From contig CP142452.1 of assembly GCA_038049695.1 (NCBI GenBank), positions 53,526,501-53,590,500 of the forward strand: DNA of 64,000 nucleotides. Reading direction: 5' to 3'. Origin of the DNA: Cinnamomum chago (taxonomy: Eukaryota > Streptophyta > Magnoliopsida > Laurales > Lauraceae). Of the stretch, positions 1-11,600 are shown piece after piece. The translations under genes and the position numbers were made by a program. Each line of letters starts with the position of its first letter. Position 1 is the stretch's first letter. The notes under the pieces were generated by a model. It ran no database searches. It saw nothing but the letters and a program-made list of their open reading frames with translations, and had not been told where the DNA came from.

Positions 1-1623
1 GAACGATCAGTTGCACCATCCATTGCATGTTGCAGGTAATTAATATATATATATCTTTGAATTTGACACTCTTTTGTTTTCCTAACTAAGGTATTTATTA
101 TCCCGTTCGCTCACAATACATTCTACATATTTAGAATGTAGGTTATTTTTTGAATCCCGAATTCTATTACCGCAATGTCGAACTACACACCAAAGCAATA
201 GATACGGACTTACGGGTAGGATTACGGGAGGTATTGAAAAGATTGTTAAATCCAGATGACCAAATTGATGCCATACAAGAGGTGAGTGGGTGGTTACTGA
301 AGAGAATTTAATTATGCTGCCAAGTGCCAAGTGCCAATTGTCATACGTGTTGTAGGGGTTTCCGGACTTATATCTAATTTTCACATTGTAGATATCTATG
401 TATACACAAAGGAGAGGAACCTTTGCTGACCCTCTCATGATACGATCGATTGGAAGAATGCCACCTGGTATGACTATGAACAAAAGACCCCACCTAGTAA
501 TCTTGAATCTTGATCTATTTATCGTAATTGATTAGAAGGACTTGAGGGTTACAAATATCTAACTTTCTTTATTTATTTTTTGCATTTCAGCTGATTGGTG
601 GATGAATTTTGGAGAGAGTACTCCACATCTAAGGAGAGCGGCTATTCGCATCCTTAGTCAAACTACAACATCTTCCAACTGTGAGAGAAATTGGAGCACT
701 TTCTCTTTGATCCACACGAAGGCAAGGAATCGGCTTACCATGCAGAAACTCAACAAGTTTGTATATTGTCATTACAATCTGAAACAGAACTAGGGAGAGA
801 AGGGCAAGGGATGATCCTGCTTATTGTCTTATTAATTTGGATAACATATTCAAAGAGGACGATCCCTTACTCCCATGGCTAGTCAAGATAGAGGATCCAC
901 TGCTAGATTCAGATCCGGGGTTTCAGGAAACGGGTCAAGAGTTGATAGATGAAGATATGGGTGAGGCATCTGCAGAAGGTCAGCCACCTCAGGGAGAAGG
1001 TACCAGTAGGACTAGGAGGAGTGGGAAAGAACCTACTCATATTGGATCTTCTGAGAAAGCTTGTTCCACCACCGTCTCTTCAAGTAGCCATGATGGAGGA
1101 GATGGAGGAGGAGACAGTGGGACAGGTCGTACTAGTGAATACTATCAACATGATGAAGACGATGCCGTTCCTGTAGAGGAAGTGCAGGAGTTACCTCCAT
1201 CTAGAAGATTTGATCCAAGCCGTGGTTATCAACGGTGCCGAAGAGATTCACCACCTAGGGCTGGAGGTAGTAATGAGCAAGGAAATATGGGTGGAGATGT
1301 TGGAGGACAACAAGCAGCATCATGGACTGATTCGTGGAACCCTAGTTACAGTGGACAAGGACCCTCACAGTATTTTCCATATTATCAAGTACAACAAGGA
1401 GAAGAACAGTCTTCAGCTTCAGGGTCCTACTCAAATGGATATGGTGACTATGGTGAAACGCAATATGGTAGATATCCACCTCCACCTCCTCCAAGTTCCT
1501 ATGATGCGGCTGCCTTCTTTGGATTTGTGGATCCCAATGCTCATCAATATCAAATTCAATATGGTGCCAATAGAAATGATAACACTGATGGGGATGAGGA
1601 TAACCATAGCGCCTTGAATCTTG
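1..1623 (+). pseudogene. hAT transposase, C-terminal exons (copy A)
   Basis: Exons read as 1-35, 142-281, 392 to about 480 and 591-1623. Together they encode the end of the RNase-H-like core (YFLNPEFYYRN), then the hAT C-terminal dimerisation block (ADWW..., [27 protein letters not shown]...VYCHYNL), then a long low-complexity tail rich in Gly, Ser, Tyr and Pro (YPPPPPPSS). The dimerisation motif is diagnostic of the family. A reading-frame change follows the dimerisation block, between it and the tail ORF that starts near 837, so the copy is probably dead. The acidic, Q/Y/G-rich tail resembles an RNA-binding protein but belongs to the transposase, because copy C carries the same tail. Confidence 0.7.
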
Positions 1624-2145
1624 GTAAACATTCCTTTTTGGTGGTGATTAAGGTATTCTTATTTCCTTCACTAACTCTCTACTCTGTCATTTCTAAATTG
1701 GTATTGAATGTTGATTGTTGATTACTTCATAGTTCATTCACTTGATTGAATTTGAACCTTGAATGTTGAAGTATTGATATTTGATTGTTCAATGTTCACT
1801 AATGACCTAACTCTTAAGCCTCATGCCTTTATTTCATGTTCTAGTTTTTATTTTTTTATTTTTTTTATGAGCTTTTCATTACTTTCTAAGTTATCATGAT
1901 TAAGAAACATGAATACATGTGAAAAAACTAATCATTACTATTATTTTCTATTTATATAGCTATATAGGACCTCATATATTGAGGGCACCACTACACCCCC
2001 TTTCCTTACTTACTTTTGCAAAAGAACCACATTTTCTTTCATTTTACAATTTTCTGGATTTTCTGAAAAAAAAATTAGATTTTTTTGGCAAGTTTTTCAA
2101 ATCGCACCGCTACGCTTCGTAGCGGTTTAGCGGCGGGCATATTTT
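1..2145 (+). mobile_element. hAT transposon copy A, 3' part
   Basis: This is the 3' half of a plant hAT element whose 5' half lies beyond the left edge. It is closely colinear with a second copy at 43512-48800: the same exons, introns and untranslated tail recur in the same order. Its right end, with short GCTACG/GTAGCGG inverted motifs and TATTTTCAT, abuts sequence that reads as the dimerisation domain of another hAT copy, so copy A appears to have inserted there. The exact terminus and its target duplication are not certain. Confidence 0.75.
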
Positions 2146-2275
2146 CATGCTTGATACAAAGAGCCAAAATCGATTGACAATGGAAAAATTGGAGAAGTTG
2201 GTCTTCGTACATTATAGTATGATGCTACAGGCAAGAAACCTTAGCAGAAATAAAATGAAAATGGGTCATTTGCGT

Positions 2276-3582
2276 AGTTGTTAAGTTCGTTTCGGACCCT
2301 ATTTCGGTTTGGCTCCGAGCTGAAACAGTTCGGATGATTCGGCAATTCGGCTTTCCAATTCGGAAACTCGTTTTGGAAAATAGAATATATATATATATAT
2401 AAAATACATAAAGAAATTTCATTCTAGTAAGCATGAAAACTATAATTTCCAACTGATGGTATTTTTTATTATTTCCATCAAATACATCATCCTTGTATAT
2501 CACCACAGAAAGTTAACCAACCATCATGATCAGATTTCATAATTATAAAATGGGCCAACTCAGATCTCCTAATTTTAAAACATAAAAACAAAAAACACTT
2601 TTTGCATATCTAATGAAGGGCCTACATAAAAAAAAAAATATATTAGAAAATGGGGAACATATGTCAAAATCCCCTATTTCATTAAATCAAATTGCACTTA
2701 AAACAATAATTTTAATACACAAACAAAATTTCAGGTCATATCAAGTGGTTCCTTTGGATTATGTGAACGTGGGCTCATTTGATTTGGGTATCTTTCTCTT
2801 TTAGGTGAGCCCACTTACAAAAACTTAAAAGAATGAAACAAATTCCAACTCCAGTGCATCCGATTGTACTCAAATCAGATGGCTCAGCTTTGATTGATTA
2901 AAAAAAAATGTTGTGGTTACTTATTTGATCTTATGGTGGGCCCATCCGATTAAGTGGGGCCAGCAAATGAAAGCCAAAAGGGACTTTTTCCTTTACAAGA
3001 AGCGTCGAAAGTGGGCTTAACGAGTCTTTTAACCTGCTGCCCTGATTTCCAGAAGGGTTCGTGTGTTGATGCCCTAAGTTAGAACAAGAAGAAGATCGCA
3101 TGTCAACAATAGCAGCGATTAGAGCTTCAACTAGAAAATGGTATCAAGCTTTGGTAGGGGAAAGGGGATTCAACTAGAATTAATACGGCTCCGTAAGGGA
3201 CGCATGTGGGCTAGAAGAAGATGAAGTGTTTCCTGCAAAACTCATTGCTTGGAGATGAAGGTACATGGAACAATTCAATCGGCCACATTTATATCTCTAC
3301 AAAAACTCAAAAGATGAAAATAACCTCTTTTTGGGTAAAAATATAAAAATAACCTCTCAAAGTCTCTAATTTTTTCTTTTTCCATTTGATAAACTTCACA
3401 CAAATTGCAGGTTTCGGCCATGATGAGTCCGAAACTGCCAATTCTGGTCCGAAATTATGAATCTTGGCTGAAATTACCCGAAATGTTCAATGAACGGGAA
3501 AAAACGAGGTGTTCGATACGGTTTTGCTACCGAACCGAACAAATTCGGAAGTTTCGGGTGAAACGAAACGAATTTGATAACT
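2276..3582. mobile_element. Non-autonomous TIR DNA element (about 1.3 kb)
   Basis: The ends are imperfect inverted repeats: AGTTGTTAAGTTCGTTTCG at the left and the complement of CGAAACGAATTTGATAACT at the right. Both are followed inward by CGGTTCGG-like motifs. It splits the hAT copy B tail coding sequence between ...NKMKMG and the YGPINLDYIF equivalent, which proves an insertion. The flanks ATGGGTCAT and ATGGTCTCAT look like a degraded 9-10 bp duplication, as MULEs make, but this is uncertain. There is no coding capacity beyond short chance frames. Confidence 0.55.
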
Positions 3583-3766
3583 ATGGTCTCATATGGTCCA
3601 ATTAATTTGGATTACATATTCAAAGAAGATAGCCCTTTAGATTAGTGGTTGATTGAGGAGGAGGTGCCCGTAATGCCAAATGCTAGTTTTCTTGATGAAG
3701 CAGATGGTGGTGGTGATGAGGAAGTAATACCATCGTCGATCCCTCAACGATCTTCACGACCTCCAC

Positions 3767-4125
3767 TAATGCAGGCCCTAGGGTTAGTGCTTGCATATAT
3801 GTCGAAGCACTTGTCAACAGACACCTCAAATTATTTCCGCAGAGATTTCTAACACGAGGAAAACCTCTCCAAGGAAAAATCCCAATTTTACTCAATTCTA
3901 AATCTGAGATTATCATCTCTGCAATGCAATATAAATAGGCAAAGTAAACTTAGGACCTAAGAAACTCCAATCTAAGAATAGAAACTATCCTAATCAAACT
4001 AGGAAACCAAATAAGTCAGAATACTAATCCTAATTACAATAAAATTAGGAAGCTACTAAAATATAAATATCCTTAATACTATGTTGGGTGGGACCGGTGG
4101 TGGAGTGTTAGCCCGTTCTGCATCA
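3767..4125 (-). repeat. LTR (3' LTR of the minus-strand element)
   Basis: Direct repeat partner of 6652-7009. It is the LTR next to the polypurine tract, has TG...CA-type ends ((T)AATGCAGG...CTGCATCA) and is flanked outside by TCCAC at 3762-3766. Confidence 0.85.
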
Positions 4126-4140
4126 TTCCCCCCAGGTTGA
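4126..4140 (-). other. Polypurine tract
   Basis: On the minus strand a G-rich purine run (CCTGGGGGGAA) lies immediately before the 3' LTR, in the position expected for second-strand priming. Confidence 0.7.
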
Positions 4141-4161
4141 AAGAAGAGTTCGAGGTCGAAC

Positions 4162-5719
4162 TCAGGTCCTCCTCATGTTGCCTCTATAGACATGGTGCAC
4201 GTGAAGCACTTCCTTTCTAGCATGGGCCCTTGATTTCTTCTTCGGAGAGTCCGGTTTCGTGGGATGGAGAGTAACTTCCTGTCCACCGTGCATTAAGGTA
4301 TACGTGTTGTTGCGCATCCCATGAGTACCATTCTTGTCATACATCCATGGGCGACCCAATAGTATATCTCCATTGTCCATTGGTAGCACATCGCACCAAA
4401 TTGTATCTTTATAATCATCACCAACTGCAAAAGTAACCCGACATGTATGCCGCACATGCGCTTCATCTCCTATCATTGGCCATTTGACAAAATAGGGACG
4501 ATTGTGCTTGTAAACCTTCAACTTCAAGCGATCAACAAGAGTTTGAGAGATAATATTCTCACAACTTCCGCCATCAATCACAACTGTACAATTTTGCCCA
4601 TGTATTTTACCTGTGGAACAAAAAATATTTTTCCGCAACCATTTCTTCTCAACAGTGGGTATATTCTCTTGTTGCACCAAGAGAAGCGCACCATCTATTT
4701 CAGCTGCTATTTCCTTCACTTCATTGGATTCTTCACTTTTAGGATCATCTTTTGTTTCCGGTTCTTCGTGTGCACTTTCCATGAAATTTATTCTTTTTGG
4801 ACATTCAACGCACGGTGACCCTTTTGCTTACAATGAAAACATGTGAACTTGTTCTGATCTTCAAACTTGGAGGAAAACTTTTCTGCACTTAGATTGAAGT
4901 CTGGCTTGGCAGGAGTATTTTGTGCAGGCCATTTAGAGACACTAAACTTTCGAGCTTGATAATTAGCAATGTTTTCAGCTTTGATGGCATGTAAGATGAT
5001 CTCATCAACATTATCAAAATTCTTGAATGTAAGGATATGTTGTATGTCAATGCGCAGCCCATGCAAGCATCGATCAACCAACACATCATACTCCTTCAAG
5101 CCACAACGAGCTTGCATGGTTAGGAATTCCTCAGAATATACAATAACAGTTTTGGAACCTTGTTTCAAATCTAGAAAACTTGAACAAAGATCTCTTGAAT
5201 AATTCACAGGGAGGAATTTTTGCTTCAACAAATTCTTCATCTCGATCCATGTGTCAACGGGGTCAATATTTTGATTTCTTCTTTTCTTTTGCGACTCGGC
5301 CCACCATATCGCAGCATAATTGCGAAATCGAGTTGTCACCAGTGTAACCTTATAACCATCCGTCATTGGCTTGTGCGCAAAAATATTTTCAACACACACT
5401 AACCAATCCATGAATTCATCTAGTTTCAATTTTCCATCATATTCGGAAAACACAAGTTTAATACTCAAATCACGATCAACATTGATGGCATGTGGATCTC
5501 GGTGATTCCGATTATGTCCTCCATCATCTTGATGATTATCCTCACGTCGATTATTTTCCAAATTGGTTGATCAGGTTTCAATCCTTGCAGAGTCTCTTGC
5601 ATTTGAACCATCGTTGCGGATAGTTGATTAACAGTTACCGATAATTCCACAACGGTTCCCCTCAAATCATCATCATTATTGGAGGACGACTCCACTTCTA
5701 CATGCTTCTTGGGAGGCAT
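4162..5719 (-). pseudogene. gag-protease region of the LTR fossil
   Basis: The minus-strand coding remnant encodes a retrotransposon Gag domain (motifs FMDWLVCVENIFA, AAIWWAESQKKR, YSEEFLTMQARC), a zinc knuckle of CxxCxxxGH type (CFHCKQKGH) and an aspartic-protease-like region (VVIDGGSCENIIS, GDILLGRPWMYDKNG). The wording of the protease block is that of plant Ty3/gypsy elements. It has about two breaks. No polymerase follows; the remnant ends close to the polypurine tract. Confidence 0.75.
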
Positions 5720-6299
5720 TTTTTTTTAATGCAAATTCAGAATTTGTGACTGGCCTGATGTGTAGATCTGCTCACTACAAAATACGTTGGCAAAGACGGA
5801 TTGGAAATCAGGCTTCAGATGGTTCCAAAATCGCAAAAAGAAATTGTGACCCTTGATTGTTTGTTACTGATGTCTGGAATGATTTCAACTTACTAATGCT
5901 TCAAAATAGGTTGGGCTTCAATATTGATTGGGTCAGATCCACCTGATCCAAATTTGCAAAAGTGGCTGGAAAAGTGATGTTGCTAACGTTAGCACTTGTG
6001 TTAGCAGCTACTATTTGCTGCTATGGGCTTTCAAATATGGGTTTCTTTAGTGCAGGGCAGGCCTAACTCCAAATCCTATCAGGCCCAAATCTTGTACTTG
6101 CTTCAACTCTAGCGCCCAAAAGAAGAAGAAAAAAGGTTGAAATCTCCTCAATCTCTTGCTTTCTGCTGTCGAAGCCAAAGTAAGGGGGGAAAACGCTGAC
6201 AAAGAAGACGATGATGGTGTGAAGGCTGATGCAGTGCCGATCCAAGTATGCTTCCTCTCGCCTTCCTTTCTCTTCTACTGCTACACCTCTTTTCTGCTC

Positions 6300-6360
6300 T
6301 ACGCTTTTATTTTGTTTTTTTCTTTTTCTTTTTCTTTTTTTTTTTTTGTTTTTTTGTTTT
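6300..6360 (+). repeat. T-rich low-complexity tract
   Basis: A nearly pure T run with C and G interruptions in the leader of the LTR fossil. The ORFs across it are low-complexity artefacts. Confidence 0.7.
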
Positions 6361-6638
6361 TGGAAGTGGTTCTAGCGGTGGGTTTTGGAATCAAGGAACT
6401 AGGAATAGTCTGGGTTCTGTTAGCTGGTGTGAGAGGTGGCTGGGTTGGCTTTGGTGGAATGGGATTTCAAAAGGGTTTAGCAGACGAAGGTGGAGATCGG
6501 GATGAAGGTCTGGGATTTGGTTTGTGCAAGGGTTGGGCGTAATGGCAGTGGGGTGTGTCGGAGATGAATGGATGGGGATGGACAATGGATATGTTCCGAT
6601 CTGTGACCGGAGACGAATCGGAGCGACGTGGATCTTCA

Positions 6639-6649
6639 CTCTGATACCA
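6639..6649 (-). other. Primer-binding site, initiator Met tRNA type
   Basis: Read on the minus strand the sequence is TGGTATCAGAG, the standard complement of the plant initiator-Met tRNA 3' end. It sits two bases from the 5' LTR and fixes the orientation of the element. Confidence 0.85.
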
Positions 6650-6651
6650 AC

Positions 6652-7009
6652 TGATGCAGGCCCAAGGGTTATGGCTTGCGTAGATGCCGAAGCACGTGTC
6701 AACAGACACCTCAAATTATCTCCGCAGAGATTTCTAAAATGAGGAAAACCTCTCCAAGGGAAAATCCCAATTTTACTCAATTCTAAATCTGAGATTATCA
6801 TCTCTACAATGCAATATAAATAGGCAAAGTAAACTTAGGGCCTAAGAAACTCCAATCTAATAATAGAAACTATCCTAATCAAACGAGGAAACCAAATAAA
6901 TCAGAATACTAATCCTAATTACAATAAAATTAGCAAGCTACAAAAAATAAATATCCTTAATACTATGTTGGGTGGGACCGGCGGTGGAGTGGTAGCCCGT
7001 TCTGCATCA
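6652..7009 (-). repeat. LTR (5' LTR of the minus-strand element)
   Basis: Begins TGATGCAGG and ends CTGCATCA on the plus strand. It is followed outside by TCCAC at 7010-7014, matching the duplication at the other end. The primer-binding site lies two bases inside it. Confidence 0.85.
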
Positions 7010-8040
7010 TCCACTTTGCCAATCGGCTACTACAATGAATAAGGGAAAGAGTATTGCAACTGGCAGGCCCTTTGTAGTTCCTGCTTCATTATTGCAACAT
7101 GAGAGTGAGGCGGACAAGAGTCAGATGACACGTTCTAAATCAGAACATGTGAGTGGTAATGATGAATCTGCAGCATATTCAGCCCTCGTCAAAGCAAACA
7201 CAATGGCTTAAGGATCCAACCATCAAGTGCAGGCCATTGAAAAAAGGTAGTAAGAAGCAAAGGAAAACGTTAGCCACACTTGAAGAAGAACAAGAACAAG
7301 AACAAGAGAGGAAGACTTCGTCGTCTAGTACTAGTAAGACAGCCATACCATCTTATCATGACAAAAATGAGCAACATAAAGGAGGCGAAGAATATGAGGA
7401 CAACATTCAAATCAACCCCTTCAAGGGTTGTCAACAGGAGCCTACTAGTGGCTGGGGCAGAAATGAAGGTGGAGAGAAATCAGGAGAATATTCTGACCCA
7501 CAACAAATGATATCAACAGAATCGGATCGTTCATACAGTGGTGACTTCGGAGATATGTATGGACAGTACAACAGGTACAGTTATCCTTCATAGGGTATGG
7601 ACACTGGGAACATGCACAAGAACAGCCACCAGTAGTTTATCCCTTATAAGAACAAGAACACCTCATGGCTGTGGGTCCCTTATGCTCATCCTAATCCATC
7701 CCATTATGGACAAGGTCCGCAATGAGGGGGAGGAGGCTTCCTTGACTTTAATAATGCACGATACGAATATGATTATAGTCAATGTCAAAATGGCAATGAT
7801 GAAGGGAGCGGCACACAACCAAGAAGACATTCGACATGGTACTAGTTAAGTTCAATGTAGTTTTGATTTGGATTTTGTCATTGATACTTGCAATTGAATG
7901 ATTTTTGTCTCTGATTAAGTATAATTAACTTTCATGTAATTTGGAATAGGTAGTAATGTAGCAGATTATGGTTTATTATGATTTTATTGTTAATAATCGC
8001 GGTTGTTGTCATGAATGCCTTCTTGATACTTGATAAGTGA

Positions 8041-8607
8041 TAACACGTACGTAATACCCAAAAAAAAAAAGGACAAATGATTCAATTGAGATACAATATG
8101 ATCGTATCAATATAAATTTATCAAAACGGAAAAATTCAACAAATTTTAAATAGATGGGCCTCTCTCCTACAATTTTTTCTCCTTTTAGTATTTTTTATAA
8201 TTTTTCTGATATTTAAATTGGTACTCGACCCAACTCAGACTTAGCCCTGACCGAGTGGGGTCCCAAGTCCACTCTTTTACTCCTTGCTAATATCATCATC
8301 ATCATCAAAACCTTGTCTCAACTATGTTGCCTTCTAACAAAAAATAATAATAAAGGAATGCAAGACATTGGGGCTGGTGATATAATTAAAACTCTATGGA
8401 AATGTTAGTGGAAAATGTACTGCTTTTAAATGCCAATTTTATTTGCAGTATGATGAATGGAAACAATATTACAATAAGGTGATCTATTTTGCACGGCCTA
8501 AAAAAATGTCATAAAAAGCTGGATTATGCTATAATTGAGACCAGCAACCAAAGCAACAACTTAAAAATCCAAATTTTTAAAATAAAATAAATACATAAAA
8601 TGCTGAC
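8041..8607. other. Non-coding, presumed intron of the SWA2-like gene
   Basis: AT-rich, with no exon of the neighbouring host gene and no element end recognised. It lies between hAT copy B and exon 2 of the SWA2-like gene. Confidence 0.4.
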
Positions 8608-11600
8608 CTTGACAAGAACAAGTCCATCAATGCATCAAAACCAGTCAACGCATGACGTTTTCCAACCTTTGATGTCACCAATGCTGCATCATACCATAAG
8701 TTGTAATCAAATGGCGGATATAAAATATTGTTTATTAATAATAAAAAATGGAACCAAAGCAATTCAAACTCAAAACCAGGACTTGATAAATCATAAAATG
8801 CACCATCTATTAATTGACACTCCAACTTTTATCGAAATCAAAAAATGTACAGACTAAAAAAAGGGGTATCAAGAAGAATATGTTGTTAGAGTGCAACAAA
8901 CCCTCCCTTTTCCCTCTAAAAGGATGATAAAAACCAGTTACCTTACCCCTATTAAACTCGATCTTCATAGCATTTCTATTCACCCTATCTTTTGCCGAAG
9001 CATCTGTTAATTCATTTCCTTCTCTTCTTATATGTCCAAACTCACATGAGAGCACCATTCCAAAAAATAAATATAAAATATAAAAAACAAAAAAAAAAAG
9101 CACAAAACAAAAAAATTCACATGAGAGCTCCTCGTTTAGAACCCATATCTCCCTCATTACAAACAACAGCCAGGATGGAACAACACCTTTCCGAGATGCC
9201 CACTGAACAGTTTCTCAAATCAGCCCTCTGATGAAGTTGTTTCAAGTATCTTCAGCACTTATGGATTTCCAAAGCCGCCACTTCAATTATTTGATTCCAA
9301 ACAGGGCACAGAAGGAACATAACACATTTAAATTTTCATTTCTAAGAATGTCCCTGTATCTACTGGCCCCAGTTTCCATGTTGATGCTCCATTTACATTA
9401 AATTTAAGCAATTCGCTGGCCAACAGACTTCATCGACCTGCTTGCGCCCCACCCAAACCAGGAGAAAAAATGAATAAACGATAAAGGATACCGTTGCACA
9501 CCAATTCCTCATAATTTCTGATGAATTAAATCCTTTATTCCTTTGCTGCCTTAATACAATGAGCAACTCCAACATTGAAAAGCTCACCAACTCCTCCTCC
9601 GCTTATTTTCCTAAGAAAATCACAATATTTCTTTTCTTCCCCAAAATCATAATAGTTCGTTTTGCCTAAAAATAATCAGTTTCGTTATTTAGTTAGTTTT
9701 AGCCAAAAACGATCAGCTTTGCTAGTTCGTGTGTTCCAGCGAGCTTTTATGTTTATCTTGGGAGGACTACTCTTTAAGTTAGTGTGTGTGCATTTGACTA
9801 GGCCTGTTTGAGTAGTTCCTCATCATAATTTGTGTGTTAGTTCGCCTTTTTTGATTTGTGAGTCAGCCCACTCAGCTTGGGCCACCTCATCGACTTGATC
9901 CACCAGCTGGTTCTAATCAATCTCTTAGCCAACTACAGCTTGGGTTTCCTTCGTGTGTTATTTGCCCGGTTCCGCAACCGGTGCCTAGTGTGATGGCCAG
10001 CTATACCGGTCTATATATATGCTTAGCGTGCTCCTGTCACCTCGTGTGCCCGAGACCATGTATGCCTAGTGTGCTCCTGTCAGTGTCACCTCGTGTGACA
10101 GAGACTATATATATGTACGCTTAGTGTGTTCTATCACTTCGATGATGGAGAATTTAGCTTTGTATGGTTTCCAATCTGTCAGTGTGTTTTATTATCAGCC
10201 CGACTTTGTTTTCTAGCCCATTTCTCACCCGATTTATGTTCCGCTATGTTGGCCCGATTTATATATGTTTTTACTTGAAGATTTCAGTTTGCGACCACGA
10301 CATGTTTTACATGTACTTAATATTTACTCGCAGTATTAATTTAAATACTTGTTTGTCAAATTATCCTGTTCAATACTTGTTTTAAATACATGCAGCCTTT
10401 AGTCAAATAACATGATTTATCCCATGTTTTACTAATCAATATTCTGCCGCATAATTATTACTCATCTCGGTCACCTGCAAAACCATCGTGTCTGACCCTC
10501 TTCGTTTGGTTCTCTAGGTAACAGGTTCTCCGTCCCGAGCTAAGTGCTTGTGTTGGCTATGGAGCCATGAGCTTTGCAAGTTTGTAGTGTCAGCAATGTC
10601 ATGTAGACATCAAGCTTGACACCGGAGCTACATCACATTAGGGGTAGTATTTTATTTAGTTTGTCATTTGTATGGCTTTTATTAGCCTTCCTTTGGGATT
10701 ATAATTAATGCACTCTTCTTCTTCTTCCTTTTCTTTTTTTTCTTTTTTTTTGAATGGCTACTTTCATTAAAAAAAAACAAACAATCAGTACAAGAGAAAT
10801 ATACTGACAAGCAAAAGCATGAAAACAAGGAAACCAAAAAAGCTAGAACACTCCACTAAACTAGACTAATTTTGCCCTAGCAGGGGGAGAGCGAACTCCT
10901 TCCAATGCATCACAATTTGCTCGGAAGAATAGCTCTCGAAAGACGGATTGATAGACACCCACTGCGCTACCAAAAACTTTGTTGACTCCACCAACAAGCT
11001 ATCACTATTACCAACACCCTCAAAGCATCTTAAGTTCCTCTCCGTCCATATTGTCCAAATAACAGCAAGGAAAGTTAGCCTCCATAATTCCTTGCCCCTG
11101 GGAACCCTAGTTGGCGTTCTCCATGATTGAAAAAGCTCTGGAAGGGTCCTCAGGAACACACAGCAGCAATCAAATAATTCCACCATCGACCGCCAAATGA
11201 ATTGGGCGGATTTGCAATTCACCATGAGATGGTCCACCGACTCCTCCTCGCTTAGGCACATTGGACAACCATTAACCACAATCCTCCCCCTCCTTCTTAA
11301 GTTATCCAAAGTAAGAATTCTTTTCTGGATAGCCAGCCAACCAACCAAATATAACTACCCTTGGCGGGGCCTTGATCTTCCAAAGGTTGTTGATAGCAAA
11401 CCTATCCACCGGACTAGTGTGGATGGTAGAAAAAAAGGAGGGAACTGAGAATATCCCATCCTTTGAAGCCCTCCACACCCTTGTATCCTCCCTCCCCTCC
11501 TGGATGTGCACATCTTCCAAAGTGTTAAGCAACGCAATGAATTGTAGTTCCTCATAATCCTTTAAAGTCCTCCTTAAAATAGGGCTCCAAACCATCTTAT

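Larger units (their letters stand above)
3767..7009 (-). mobile_element. Short gag-only LTR retrotransposon fossil
   Basis: Two direct repeats of about 358 bp (3767-4125 and 6652-7009) bound a 2.5-kb interior. The 5-bp sequence TCCAC lies directly outside both ends as a target duplication. On the minus strand the order is 5' LTR, initiator-Met primer site, leader, gag, protease, polypurine tract, 3' LTR. No reverse transcriptase, RNase H or integrase is visible and there is no room for them, so this is a non-autonomous derivative of a Ty3/gypsy-type element, comparable to TR-GAG elements. The LTRs differ at roughly twenty positions (about 6%), which suggests an insertion a few million years old. 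The coding part has about two breaks. Confidence 0.85.
2146..7860 (+). mobile_element. hAT copy B, fragmented by three insertions
   Basis: This is a more diverged hAT copy. Three pieces belong together: 2146-2275 (RLTMEKLEKLVFVHYSMML, dimerisation domain), 3583-3766 (NLDYIFKED..., start of the tail) and 7010-7860 (tail, with YGQYNRYSYPS, VPYAHPNPSHYGQG and an E/Q-rich run). The gaps are filled by a TIR element (2276-3582) and an LTR element (3767-7009). Upstream exons are missing because copy A replaced or interrupted them at about 2145. Stops interrupt the tail. Its role would have been cut-and-paste transposition. It is now a fossil. Confidence 0.65.

Noticed and set aside
837-1721. A host glycine/tyrosine-rich RNA-binding protein
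   Set aside because: The same tail follows the hAT dimerisation domain in copies A and C; there is no RRM or other domain.
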